A stretch of DNA of 64,000 nucleotides from Campylobacter concisus (GCF_003048535.1 NZ_PIRQ01000003.1:124001-188000); one strand, 5' to 3'; positions 56,192 to 64,000 are shown, counted from the stretch's first letter. The notes: generated by a model from the sequence alone, not told the origin. Translations and numbers: made by a program.

Positions 56192-57111
56192 TAGACTTTA
56201 GCAAAAAGCCACTTTTCTTAGCACCACTTGCTGGCTTTTCTGACTTGCCACTAAGAAGCGTAGTTAAGAAATTTGGCTGTGATGTCACTGTTAGCGAAAT
56301 GATCAGCGCAAATGCCTTGGTCTATGAGAGCAGTGACAAAACGCTTGAAATGATTAAAAAATCCCCAAACGAAGAGCCTTATGTCGTTCAAATAGCTGGC
56401 AATGACACAGAAAATATAAAAAAAGCTGTGCAAATCATCAATAAATTTGATGGGATTTATGGGCTCGATCTAAACTGCGGCTGCCCTGTGCCAAAGGTCG
56501 TTAGACAAGGTGCGGGATCGGCTTTGTTAAACGATCTTGACAAACTTCAAAGCATAATCTCAGCTATAAAAAGCGTCTCAAACAAAGAGAGCCTGAGTGT
56601 TAAATTTAGACTTGGTTTTAACGACAAAAATGAAGAAAAAATAGCAAAAGCATGCGAAGAAGCCGGCGCAAACTACATCGCAGTGCATGGTCGCACAAGA
56701 GCTGGCGGTTATAGTGCAAAAGTTGATTACGAAGCGATCGCTAGAGTAAAGGCGAGCGTAAAAATCCCAGTCGTTGCAAATGGTGATATCAACGCACAAA
56801 ATGCAGATGAAATTTTAAACCTTACAAAATGCGACGCCCTAATGATCGGCAGGGCAAGCATCGGTAATCCTTGGATATTTCACGAGATAAAGACTAAAAC
56901 TAGTGTAGATAAGGCGCTAAAACAAAAGATCATCCTAGCTCACTTTGATGCGATGATCGAGCACTACGGTGAGCACGGACTTTGCATATTTAGAAAACAT
57001 TTGCATCAGTACAGCAAGGGCATCGACGGTGCAACAACCTTTAGAAACGATATAAATTTCATCAAAGACGTGACAGTGATGAGAGAGCGCATAAGGGAGT
57101 TTTTTGCCTAG
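56188..57111 (+). CDS. dusB: tRNA-dihydrouridine synthase B
   Basis: A 307-residue FMN-dependent reductase of tRNA uridines. The TIM barrel begins with FLAPLAGFSDLPLRS, and the catalytic Cys is in LDLNCGCPVPKVV. FMN-binding residues appear in VHGRTRAGGY, VVANGDI and MIGRASIGNPWIF. Overlap with the preceding gene by 4 bases and a direct TAG-ATG junction with recO put it in a tight operon. Other Dus subfamilies cannot be fully excluded, but the length and motifs fit DusB. Confidence 0.92.
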   Translation: MIDFSKKPLFLAPLAGFSDLPLRSVVKKFGCDVTVSEMISANALVYESSDKTLEMIKKSPNEEPYVVQIAGNDTENIKKAVQIINKFDGIYGLDLNCGCPVPKVVRQGAGSALLNDLDKLQSIISAIKSVSNKESLSVKFRLGFNDKNEEKIAKACEEAGANYIAVHGRTRAGGYSAKVDYEAIARVKASVKIPVVANGDINAQNADEILNLTKCDALMIGRASIGNPWIFHEIKTKTSVDKALKQKIILAHFDAMIEHYGEHGLCIFRKHLHQYSKGIDGATTFRNDINFIKDVTVMRERIREFFA

Positions 57112-57726
57112 ATGCAAGGCTACATCCTGCGTGTGCAAAAGGTCAGAGACGAGGACCTTTTAGTCTTTGTGCTAACGCCAAATTTGCTCGTAAAGTCATA
57201 TAGATTTTTTGGTGCTCGCCACTCAAACATCATGACTGGCTACAAGATCGACTTTGAGCTAGAGCAAGAGGCAAAATTTCTACCAAAGCTTAGAAACATA
57301 CTTCATCTTGGCTTTAAATGGCTGTTAGAGCGTGATAAACTCATCATTTGGCAGCAGTTCATGCGCCTACTTTATGATCATCTAAAAGAGGTCGAGCAGC
57401 TTGATGAAATTTATTTTAATGAGCTTGATCGCTGCGCCAAACAGATGCAGCTACAAAATCCAAAACGCCTTATCATCGAAAGCTACGTCAAAATTTTAGA
57501 GTATGAAGGCAGGCTTCACAGCGAGCTTGAGTGCTTTATCTGCGATGAGGAGATAGAAAGCGAGCTTTGCCTAACTCGTGGCTTTTTACCCTCTCACAAG
57601 CACTGCCTTGATAGGAGCGAATTTGACGCTAGCAAGATCAAAAATTTATTTGATACAAAAAGTACGATCGAGCTAAATGACGATGAGATAAACCGACTTT
57701 ATAAAATTTTACTTGACGGACTTTAA
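57112..57726 (+). CDS. recO: RecO-like recombination mediator, short epsilonproteobacterial form
   Basis: A 204-residue protein (E. coli RecO is 242). An N-terminal OB-like strand MQGYILRVQKVRDEDLLVFVLT is followed by a helical domain, and a zinc-finger-like CFICDEEIESELCL ... HKHCL (about residues 142-165) as in zinc-containing RecO. It would load RecA on SSB-coated DNA with RecR. The ATG directly follows the dusB stop. The similarity is weak by eye, so the assignment relies on architecture and lineage. Confidence 0.7.
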   Translation: MQGYILRVQKVRDEDLLVFVLTPNLLVKSYRFFGARHSNIMTGYKIDFELEQEAKFLPKLRNILHLGFKWLLERDKLIIWQQFMRLLYDHLKEVEQLDEIYFNELDRCAKQMQLQNPKRLIIESYVKILEYEGRLHSELECFICDEEIESELCLTRGFLPSHKHCLDRSEFDASKIKNLFDTKSTIELNDDEINRLYKILLDGL

Positions 57727-57957
57727 GCTATAGCTTGCTATTTTAAATAGCTATTTCTTAATGTTTAAAACACATGACTATTTTTTTAAGCTTCAATTTT
57801 CTAAGTTATAAAATTATAACCAGTAGTTTTTGCACTAAATGCTTTTGTATTTGCTGTATATGATAGTTTTGATTTATGTATAAGTACAAGAATTTCATCT
57901 ATTCATACATTTTTTATCTATTTTGACAGAAGCCAATTAAAGTAGAAAAATTTATAG

Positions 57958-57989
57958 CTTACTTCTTGGGATTAGTCCCAAAAAGCAAG
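57958..57989 (-). terminator. Structured 3' hairpin after ttcA
   Basis: Directly after the ttcA stop, the minus-strand RNA can form a 14-bp stem with a CTAA loop: 57976-57989 with 57958-57971. Two of the pairs are G-U on the minus strand and would be C-A mismatches on the plus strand, so the structure works as RNA of the leftward transcript. There is no strong T tract behind it, so it may act as a 3' stabiliser or a weak terminator. Confidence 0.6.
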
Positions 57990-57996
57990 TAAAATT

Positions 57997-58755
57997 TTAC
58001 TCTTCACTACTGCTATTGAGAGCAAAAAAAGTATCAGTATGGATATTTTCAAATGCTGCTTTTAGCGAAGTAAAAAGTTTTGGATTTTCTTTTTCTAAAG
58101 TTGCTAGAAGCTGTTTGGTTTCATATCTAGCATGCGGCATCTTTACGTCAAATCTCATTGCAGGGCATGCTTCATCACCGATGACTCTCAATTCATTTTT
58201 GATAGCATTTTCACGAAGCTGTCTCTCGCGAACGAAGATAAATGGCCTAACAACCGTGATTCCATTTTTTGCAGTATATTTTGGAGCAAGCGTCCTTAGT
58301 GCACCATTATATGTAAAGTTCATAAAAAAGCTCTCCGCCGCATCATCTAAATGATGAGCAATCGCGAGTTTATTAAAACCATGCTTTAAGGCGTAAGTAT
58401 AAAGATAGCCTCTTCTCATACGAGAAAAGAAACTACAAAAACTGGAATTCTTACGGATTTTCTCTTTTGAAATTTCAAAGATTGAGCTATCTATCACTTC
58501 ATGCTCTATTCCGTGCTCATTGCAATGCTTCGTAAGATAAGCATAGTCCTCACCCATGCCGTAGCTTAGCGTTACTGCTTTAAACTCAAATTTTTCAGGT
58601 GTAACGTTTTGGATATGCTTTAGTACGTGAGCGAGTGCGAGGCTATCTTTACCACCGCTAAGACCAAGCAAGATCTTATCTCCGCCCTCTATCATATTGT
58701 ATCTGGCATTTGTCTGACCAACTTGCCTAAGAAGCCTTTTACTAAGCTCTATCAT
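57997..58755 (-). CDS. ttcA: TtcA-like tRNA thiolation enzyme (PP-loop)
   Basis: A 252-residue PP-loop ATPase of the TtcA/TtuA family with GLSGGKDSLALA (residues 31-42) as ATP site. TtcA uses a [4Fe-4S] cluster to make 2-thiocytidine 32 of tRNA. Of the three cluster Cys of E. coli TtcA (CxxC plus a later Cys), only two are visible: Cys107 in FCSFFSRMRRG and Cys197 in EACPAMRF; the second of the CxxC pair is Phe110. The activity is therefore uncertain. It overlaps mtnN by 4 bases. Confidence 0.85.
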   Translation of the reverse strand: MIELSKRLLRQVGQTNARYNMIEGGDKILLGLSGGKDSLALAHVLKHIQNVTPEKFEFKAVTLSYGMGEDYAYLTKHCNEHGIEHEVIDSSIFEISKEKIRKNSSFCSFFSRMRRGYLYTYALKHGFNKLAIAHHLDDAAESFFMNFTYNGALRTLAPKYTAKNGITVVRPFIFVRERQLRENAIKNELRVIGDEACPAMRFDVKMPHARYETKQLLATLEKENPKLFTSLKAAFENIHTDTFFALNSSSEE

Positions 58756-59435
58756 AAGCTTTCTACCATTTCAAGTATAAATTTTGCACTAACATTTGCT
58801 GAATCTTGCAAAAATTTATCAAAGTCAAACTCTGCTGCATCACCAGCTCCATCGCTGATAGCTCTTAGTATAAAAAATGGCACACCAAGTGTTTCGCAAA
58901 CTAACGCAACGCTAGCACCTTCCATCTCGGTAGCGCTCGCATTAAATATCTTTTTAATCCAAGCTTTCTTTTCATTATCGCAGATAAACTGATCTCCGGT
59001 CGCAATAATACCAGCGCTTAAGCTCATATCTTTTTTATCAGCTATCTTTTTTGCCAGTTCATTTAGCCCTTCATCACTTTTGACAAAGATACTTGTGCCT
59101 GGCACATAGCCATAAGGATGGCCAAAAGCCGTGATATCAAGATCATGTTGCACCAAGCTAGTAGCATAAAGCATATCACCTATTTTTAAACTCTCATCAA
59201 GTGAGCCAGCTACGCCAGTAAAGAGCAATTTTGAGGCCTTAAATTTTTCTACCATTAAAGTTGCCGTTATGGCTGCATTTACTTTACCTATCTTTGAATA
59301 GGCAATGACTAGCTCTTTTTCTTTATAGTTTGCTAAGTAAAATTTATTATTTGCATATTGAACAGTTTTATATTCACCGATTATTTCAAGGATCGGTGTT
59401 ATCTCCTCTTGCATAGCTCCAAGTATCGCTATCAT
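58752..59435 (-). CDS. mtnN: 5'-methylthioadenosine/S-adenosylhomocysteine/aminofutalosine nucleosidase (MTAN)
   Basis: A 227-residue nucleosidase with the family segments FTGVAGSLDESLKIGD, ATEMEGASVALVCE (catalytic Glu and ribose-binding residues) and RAISDGAGD (Asp). In Campylobacter and Helicobacter this enzyme also splits 6-aminodeoxyfutalosine in menaquinone synthesis (mqnB role), besides recycling MTA and SAH. It overlaps ttcA and fabD by 4 bases each, so it lies in the slyD-fabD-mtnN-ttcA operon. Confidence 0.95.
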   Translation of the reverse strand: MIAILGAMQEEITPILEIIGEYKTVQYANNKFYLANYKEKELVIAYSKIGKVNAAITATLMVEKFKASKLLFTGVAGSLDESLKIGDMLYATSLVQHDLDITAFGHPYGYVPGTSIFVKSDEGLNELAKKIADKKDMSLSAGIIATGDQFICDNEKKAWIKKIFNASATEMEGASVALVCETLGVPFFILRAISDGAGDAAEFDFDKFLQDSANVSAKFILEMVESL

Positions 59436-60361
59436 CTCTCCTCCAAAATTTTCACAACTTCTTCAAGACTTGCCATATCGGTAATACTATAAGTTGGCTT
59501 TTCAGTAATTTTTTTATTGATGCCCTTTAATGTCGCAGCACCAAGCTCGATAAAACAATCAACATCATTTTCATAGTTTTTAATGCTTTGTTTATAGCAA
59601 ACTGGTTTTATTAGCTGCTCTTTTAGCAGGACTAGCGCTTCACTTTTATCGGTATAAATTTTAGCATTTACATTTGAGACAACAGGAGAAAATTTGGTAG
59701 CCAAAGTACTCTCAAGCTCGCTTGCCAACCTAACACTAGCTGGTTCAAGTATCGGACAATGGCTTGCTACCGACATATTTAAAAGCATTGCTCTTTTTGC
59801 GCCAGCTTCTTTAAATTTTGCTTCATAGCTAGCAAGATCAGCTCTTACGCCAGCGACAACGATTTGTCCATCGCAGTTGTAGTTTGCAGCATAAATTTGC
59901 AAACCTTCTTCTCTTGCTTTTTTACAAATTTCTTCAACCACTTCATCACTAAGTCCGAGAACTACCATCATGCCAGCATCTTTGCCAACGCAGGCTTCTT
60001 GCATAAATTTACCACGTAAATTTACAAGCCTAATCGCATCAATAAAATTAAATGCTCCACTAACTGCAAGAGCAGTAAATTCTCCAAGTGAGTGCCCAAG
60101 ACTAAATTCTGGTTTTTCTTTAATAAAATTTGAAAAAGCCAAATAAGTCATTAGCGAGTTTAAAACGATAGCTGGCTGAGTGAATTCTGTTTTATCTAAC
60201 TTATCGTTTTGTGTAAATAAAAGCTCTTTGTAATCAATGCCAGTATCATTACAAGCATCATTTAAAAGTAACTTAGCAGTAGAAAAATTTTCGTAAAAGT
60301 CTTTTCCCATACCAATACTTTGCGAGCCTTGGCCCGCAAAAACAAAAGCAAATTTTTTCAT
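59432..60361 (-). CDS. fabD: Malonyl-CoA:ACP transacylase
   Basis: A 309-residue alpha/beta hydrolase-like transacylase that moves malonyl from CoA to ACP. The N-terminal FVFAGQGSQSIGMG, the nucleophile elbow GHSLGEFTAL (Ser near residue 93) and the later SVASHCPI (catalytic His) are visible. It overlaps mtnN by 4 bases and lies 9 bases downstream of slyD. The other fab genes are outside the window. Confidence 0.96.
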   Translation of the reverse strand: MKKFAFVFAGQGSQSIGMGKDFYENFSTAKLLLNDACNDTGIDYKELLFTQNDKLDKTEFTQPAIVLNSLMTYLAFSNFIKEKPEFSLGHSLGEFTALAVSGAFNFIDAIRLVNLRGKFMQEACVGKDAGMMVVLGLSDEVVEEICKKAREEGLQIYAANYNCDGQIVVAGVRADLASYEAKFKEAGAKRAMLLNMSVASHCPILEPASVRLASELESTLATKFSPVVSNVNAKIYTDKSEALVLLKEQLIKPVCYKQSIKNYENDVDCFIELGAATLKGINKKITEKPTYSITDMASLEEVVKILEER

Positions 60362-60370
60362 TTTAGCTTC

Positions 60371-60955
60371 TTAGTGATGGTGATGTCCGTGTCCACCGCA
60401 ACCGCAACCACCATCCTCGTGTCCGTGTCCATGACCACCGCAGCACTCATGTTCATGCTCATGATCGTGACCACCGCAACCACAAGTATGAGCCCCAGCT
60501 ACCATACCTGTTGCTTTTTCATCTTCTGTTGCATCTCTAACTTCTAAAACTTCAACATTAAATAGTAAATCTTTACCAGCATATGGGTGATTAAAATCAA
60601 CTGTTACTTCGTCATCTTTGATCTCTTTAACAATAACACGAACGCTTGAGCCATCCTCATTTTGACCAAAAAGTTCCATTCCTTCATGTAAATCTATACC
60701 AGCAAACTGCTCTTTTGGTAACGACTGGATGGCTTCGTTATTATATTCACCACAACCCTCTGCTGCCTTTACGCTTATAGTTGCTCTTTCGCCTGATTTT
60801 AACTTGCTTACTTCTTCTTCAAGCTTTTCTATAATATGGCCATGCCCTGTTATAAACGAAATTTGGCCACCTTCTTGCATGTTTGACTCTAAAATTTCAC
60901 CAGTGTTAGCATCTTTTAGTTCGTAAAACATGGTTATAACTTGATCTTTACTCAC
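60371..60955 (-). CDS. slyD: FKBP-type peptidyl-prolyl isomerase SlyD
   Basis: A 194-residue SlyD: an FKBP domain (about 1-70 and 120-145) with the inserted chaperone flap (about 70-120), then a metal-binding tail from about residue 155 rich in His and Cys, including CGCGGHDHEHEHECCGG and ending in GHGHHHH. SlyD binds Ni2+ and supports hydrogenase and urease nickel delivery in related bacteria, which suits a Campylobacter with NiFe hydrogenase (inference). It has its own -10 box 40 bases upstream. Confidence 0.95.
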   Translation of the reverse strand: MSKDQVITMFYELKDANTGEILESNMQEGGQISFITGHGHIIEKLEEEVSKLKSGERATISVKAAEGCGEYNNEAIQSLPKEQFAGIDLHEGMELFGQNEDGSSVRVIVKEIKDDEVTVDFNHPYAGKDLLFNVEVLEVRDATEDEKATGMVAGAHTCGCGGHDHEHEHECCGGHGHGHEDGGCGCGGHGHHHH

Positions 60956-60993
60956 AACAATCTCCTTAGATTTGGTTTTTTGATTAATGTGAG

Positions 60994-60999
60994 ATTATA
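60994..60999 (-). promoter_or_regulatory. -10 box of the slyD-fabD-mtnN-ttcA operon
   Basis: On the minus strand the context TTTTTTAGATATAATCTCA gives a perfect TATAAT 38 bases upstream of the slyD ATG. It separates this operon from cpoB, which ends 19 bases away. Confidence 0.7.
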
Positions 61000-61017
61000 T
61001 CTAAAAAAGATTAAAAT

Positions 61018-61860
61018 TTAGTTTCTATTAGGAGAGGCTTTGGCTTCTTTGCTATCTGGATAGCCGACTTTTAAAGCTTTATAAAATCTATTTGCACTTT
61101 GCGTGTCACCTATCTTATCAAAGCTTATAGCTGTGTGATATAGAAGTTTTGGCGTATAGTCAGCCTTATCTTCGTTCTGTATGCTTTTTTTGTAGTATTG
61201 TATAGCTGTGCTGTATGATTTTTGACTGTAAGCAACTTCACCTAAATAATAATTTGTTGCACCAGTTTTATAGCCTTTTTTATTTAAATATTCAAAATAT
61301 CCAGCTGCTTCTGTGCTATTGCCAGAATTTAAAAGTTTAATGCCATCAGCCAAAATATCTTTATCGCTTTTTCCACTAAAATTTGAAGTTGGCTTGTTTT
61401 GTTGTTTTGGATTTGTATTTTGCTTTGGTTGGGCAGCATTTTTATCCATTATTGCACCTAATTTATTTAAGGCAGCAGTAATATTTTTGTAGTTTTTGTC
61501 TTGTATATCTCTAGTTTCATCAACATAAGCCTTCAGTGATGTCAAACTTACACCAGAATCACTTATGCCACCATTTACCTTCGTCTCTATATCATTTATT
61601 CTTTGCTCAAGCTTATTCATTCTAGCACTCATGCTCTCAATCAAGCTTTGCAAACCTTGAAGTTGTTCTAAAACATTATTCATATTCTCTTCAATATTTT
61701 GAACACTTCGCTTATTATTTAAGGTAACTTTTTCATTATCAGTTAGACCATATGGATTCGCACTATCCATATTGCCTGCATCAAAAGCTGAAATCTCTTG
61801 ACCGGAGGTAATAGAGATAGTGGCTCCAATGAGAGCCACTATAATTAATTTTTTGTTCAT
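61018..61860 (-). CDS. cpoB: Cell division coordinator CpoB (YbgF)
   Basis: A 280-residue periplasmic protein: a signal peptide (about 1-20), a coiled-coil trimerisation region (about 45-130) and C-terminal tetratricopeptide-like repeats (about 165-280; GYKTGATNYYLGEVAYSQKS). CpoB binds TolA and links outer membrane constriction to PBP1B activity. It follows pal by 17 bases. The linker between coil and TPRs is Gln/Asn/Lys rich. Confidence 0.92.
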   Translation of the reverse strand: MNKKLIIVALIGATISITSGQEISAFDAGNMDSANPYGLTDNEKVTLNNKRSVQNIEENMNNVLEQLQGLQSLIESMSARMNKLEQRINDIETKVNGGISDSGVSLTSLKAYVDETRDIQDKNYKNITAALNKLGAIMDKNAAQPKQNTNPKQQNKPTSNFSGKSDKDILADGIKLLNSGNSTEAAGYFEYLNKKGYKTGATNYYLGEVAYSQKSYSTAIQYYKKSIQNEDKADYTPKLLYHTAISFDKIGDTQSANRFYKALKVGYPDSKEAKASPNRN

Positions 61861-61877
61861 TATTATTTAATTATAAA

Positions 61878-62384
61878 TTATGGAAGTACTTTGAAATCTG
61901 CACGTCTATTTTGAGCATCGCAAGCTTTTGTTTTATCTGTGCAAACTGGATTGCTTTCGCCGAAGCTAACTACAGCGATTCTATCAGCACTAACGCCATT
62001 TCTTACAAGAGCATCTTTAGCGCTTTTAGCACGTTTTAAACCAAGAGCATAGTTATACTCATCTGTACCCCACTCATCGCAGTTACCTTCTACTTTTATA
62101 GAAAGAGCTTGAGCGTCAGCTTGGTTGAATACTGATGCATTTGAGCTAACAACGCCTTGTTGATCAGCTTTGATATTAAATTTATCAAAGTCAAAATATA
62201 CACTTTTAACTTGACTCTCGATGTTAGCAATAAGAGCTGCTAATCTATCAGCATCGCTCATGCTACCTGAATTATCTGCAGATTGATTTGAATTTGAATT
62301 CATATCAACTTCAGGGTTTTTTGAGCTACAACCGCTCAACAATAAAGTTGCAACTGCAACACTTGCTAGAACTACTTTTTTCAT
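61878..62384 (-). CDS. pal: Peptidoglycan-associated lipoprotein Pal
   Basis: A 168-residue outer membrane lipoprotein: signal peptide with lipobox LLLSGCSS (Cys19), a short Asn/Ser linker and an OmpA-like domain with VYFDFDKFNIKADQQ, VEGNCDEWGTDEYN and RAKSAKDALVRNG. It binds peptidoglycan diaminopimelate and the Tol complex. A -10 box at 62414-62419 suggests pal can be transcribed separately from tolB. Confidence 0.95.
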   Translation of the reverse strand: MKKVVLASVAVATLLLSGCSSKNPEVDMNSNSNQSADNSGSMSDADRLAALIANIESQVKSVYFDFDKFNIKADQQGVVSSNASVFNQADAQALSIKVEGNCDEWGTDEYNYALGLKRAKSAKDALVRNGVSADRIAVVSFGESNPVCTDKTKACDAQNRRADFKVLP

Positions 62385-62413
62385 TCCTTATCCTTTTTTA
62401 GAAATTTGGTCGA

Positions 62414-62419
62414 ATTATA
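62414..62419 (-). promoter_or_regulatory. -10 box of pal
   Basis: On the minus strand TTTTTGTGATATAATTCG contains a perfect TATAAT 30 bases before the pal ATG, in the 64-base gap after tolB. It would raise Pal and CpoB above the level of the upstream Tol genes. Confidence 0.6.
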
Positions 62420-62448
62420 TCACAAAAATTTTAAATTTTATCAGAATA

Positions 62449-63705
62449 TTACCAATCTATAGATTGAATTTTTCCTACTTTTAAAGGAAACTGAAAACTT
62501 CTGTTTTCATTTAACCTAATAACTCCTAGTGAACTTTGACCGCCAAGCTCTTTTATAAAGACGACACTTTGCCCATCGCTTGAGAATCTTGGATAGTTAT
62601 TTTTGCCATTTGCTGTAAGCTGGCGTATAAAATCCGTTTGAGTTGAAATTAGATATATATTAAAACTACCGCTTGCTTCCCTACTTGAATAAACAACATA
62701 ATTTTCAAATGTGCTTACAGAGTTGTTATTCTTACCATGAAATACCATTTGTTCAACGCTTCCGCCAGAAATCGCAGGAGTTGCAAAAACGTTAGGATAA
62801 CCAAGCCTATCTGATACAAAAACTATTTTGCTATCATTATCTACAAAATTTCCATTTACATCTATGCCTGGATAATTAGTAATCTGCGTCAAACTTTTAC
62901 TATTTGTATTATAGATAAAAATATCTGGCTGATCTTTTGGTGCCATGGTTAATAGAATTTTACTTCCATCTTTACTAACATCTGAGGCTATAAGCATGCC
63001 AATGCTATCAATTATCTTTGTTTTTGTACCAGAATTTAGATCATATCTAAATAAAGTTGGCTTATTATTCACATAAGATGTATAGTAAAATTTACTTTGA
63101 TCGGCTCCTGCCCATTTTGGGAAAATGTTTAGACCGCCACTTACTATGGTCTTTTGATATGTAAGTGTATAATCAGCAACTATGATAGAGCTTTGGCGAG
63201 CTGAAGTATATTTTGAAAGAATAATAAATTTTTCCATCCAACCAACTGGTGGTAAATTTAGTTCATTAGTAAGCTCAACTATACTTTTATGAGCCAAAAA
63301 CGGATACTTTGCGCCGTCTGGCATAGTATAAACCTTCTCATATCTTGTAGTTGCTGTTTTAGCGTTTATCAGTTTTACTCTTAAAGTAAGAGGTGAGCCC
63401 ATAGAGCCTTCAAGAGCATATCTAAAGATAAGCTCGACGCCTTTATCACTCATTGTATTAGTAGTTGCATCCCCTTCATAGGTAGAAGGCACATGATCTT
63501 CGATTACTTCAAAATCGGAACTAACCTTTAGATCTCCTAGCATGATTTTAAAGAATTTATCTTTAAAACCCATATCGCTAACAGCAGTTGTTGCATCTTG
63601 CAAAGCTATCTTTGGCAAGGCAATACCTTGATTTACAACAGATATGGTTGCATCAGCAGCATAAAGCCCTAGAGCAACACATAAAAAAAGAAAAATTTTC
63701 TTCAT
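62449..63705 (-). CDS. tolB: Tol-Pal system protein TolB
   Basis: A 418-residue periplasmic protein with a signal peptide (about 1-17; LCVALGLYAADA), an alpha/beta N-terminal domain and a C-terminal six-bladed beta-propeller. Blade motifs of the D-G-(S/T)-x-(I/V) type are visible (VSKDGSKILLT, FSSDGQSVVFI). TolB binds Pal and outer membrane porins and connects with TolA. The gene follows tolA by 24 bases. Confidence 0.94.
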   Translation of the reverse strand: MKKIFLFLCVALGLYAADATISVVNQGIALPKIALQDATTAVSDMGFKDKFFKIMLGDLKVSSDFEVIEDHVPSTYEGDATTNTMSDKGVELIFRYALEGSMGSPLTLRVKLINAKTATTRYEKVYTMPDGAKYPFLAHKSIVELTNELNLPPVGWMEKFIILSKYTSARQSSIIVADYTLTYQKTIVSGGLNIFPKWAGADQSKFYYTSYVNNKPTLFRYDLNSGTKTKIIDSIGMLIASDVSKDGSKILLTMAPKDQPDIFIYNTNSKSLTQITNYPGIDVNGNFVDNDSKIVFVSDRLGYPNVFATPAISGGSVEQMVFHGKNNNSVSTFENYVVYSSREASGSFNIYLISTQTDFIRQLTANGKNNYPRFSSDGQSVVFIKELGGQSSLGVIRLNENRSFQFPLKVGKIQSIDW

Positions 63706-63729
63706 CTCTACTCCATAATTTTATAAATT

Positions 63730-64000
63730 TTAGTTTATTTTATCTTCTAAATTTAAATTAAAAGTAGTGCTTTTGTCTGGATTGAATGGAAATTTCTCCG
63801 TTGTAAGTTTTTCTAAGCACTCTCTTACTTTTGCGTTAAATTCTTCATTATATGATAGCTCTAAAATTTCATAGCTAAAATTTCCGCTCTGATCTATCAT
63901 AACTTTAACTTTAGCTAAATTTGCAGAATCAGCCTTATAACTTTGCCATCTTCTTTGAATTTGTTTTGTTATCGCACCCATTAGTGGATCGTAAGTACCG
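63730..64000 (-). CDS. tolA: TolA C-terminal domain (gene cut by the right edge)
   Basis: Only the last 89 residues are visible. The frame stays open to the edge of the window (GTYDPLMGAITKQIQRRWQS), so the ATG at 63981 is internal. The ITKQIQRRWQSYK and later VRECLEKL ... FPFNPDKSTTF segments resemble the C-terminal domain of TolA/TonB proteins, which in TolA contacts TolB and Pal. Position next to tolB, pal and cpoB favours TolA over TonB, but the missing part holds the deciding features (one transmembrane helix and the long helical domain). Confidence 0.7.
   Translation of the reverse strand, partial: GTYDPLMGAITKQIQRRWQSYKADSANLAKVKVMIDQSGNFSYEILELSYNEEFNAKVRECLEKLTTEKFPFNPDKSTTFNLNLEDKIN

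Noticed and set aside
57727-57957. Possible terminator of recO (GCTAT/ATAGC near 57737-57751) and small RNA in the gap.
   Set aside because: The stem is only 5 bp and AT-rich; no promoter and conserved structure for an RNA gene are visible.
60320-60547. A plus-strand frame of Met/Ser/Thr/Val repeats.
   Set aside because: It is the reverse reading of the His/Cys-rich tail of slyD.
1-64000. CRISPR arrays, insertion sequences, prophage and rRNA genes.
   Set aside because: I looked for regularly spaced repeats, transposase or integrase motifs and rRNA sequence and saw none.

Overview
The window is a 64 kb stretch of low-GC core chromosome from an Epsilonproteobacterium (Campylobacterota). It is most probably a non-jejuni Campylobacter of the C. 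concisus/curvus type. Reasons: block-wise gene order that I recall from C. jejuni (flhG-flhF-folK-aroQ-amidohydrolase-sppA; serA-rpsA-ispH-aroA-pheT-pheS-HIT; argH/pckA/pycB/SNF transporters/atpE; bamA-tyrA-M23-lpxC-tsaB-thrB-infB-rbfA-rimP; accD to tolB), a two-subunit type pyruvate carboxylase gene, a futalosine-pathway MTAN, a soluble CZB chemoreceptor, and an unusually frequent AAATTT word. The species assignment is inference; no 16S rRNA gene is present.

Layout. 1-3546 (minus): flhG (cut by the left edge), flhF, folK, an aminopeptidase P and aroQ. 3632-5700 (plus): an aminofutalosine-deaminase-like hydrolase overlapping sppA. 5770-7664 (minus): a GluQ-type synthetase overlapping an RRM protein gene, then a DJ-1/PfpI protein. 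7749-8006 (plus): a short gene with an in-frame TGA that encodes a SelW-like selenoprotein, with its own promoter and strong terminator. 8347-18168 (minus): efp, serA, a membrane-anchored unknown, rpsA, then a tightly packed ispH-aroA-pheT-pheS block. 18287-18640: a HIT hydrolase. 18681-21210 (minus): a CZB chemoreceptor and argH. 21416-22347: two unrecognised genes. 22351-25284 (minus): copper export (copA, copZ) led by a GNAT gene that appears leaderless. 25434-28014 (plus): YebC, cyclophilin and a dicarboxylate-type symporter.

28370-37897 (minus): pckA and pycB (PEP/oxaloacetate node), then a five-gene transport operon of three SNF-family Na+ symporters and the DctQ/DctM membrane subunits of a TRAP transporter, with no DctP nearby. 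38103-39455 (plus): isolated atpE, tRNA-Leu(GAG) and an MbfA-like ferritin-like/VIT1 membrane protein. 39452-50969 (minus): ribD, a lipoprotein, fhs, rimP-rbfA-infB-ylxR, thrB, tsaB (with no normal start codon at the conserved N-terminus), lpxC, an M23 peptidase and tyrA. 51059-57726 (plus): bamA, then accD, rlmH, a DksA-like gene, a membrane unknown, dusB and a short recO. 57997-64000 (minus): ttcA, mtnN, fabD, slyD, and the Tol-Pal envelope genes cpoB, pal, tolB and the 3' end of tolA.

There are no insertion sequences, prophage genes, CRISPR arrays or rRNA genes. This is core genome, and its interest lies in recoding (the UGA selenoprotein), start-site oddities, an unusual transport operon and a few lineage-specific unknowns.
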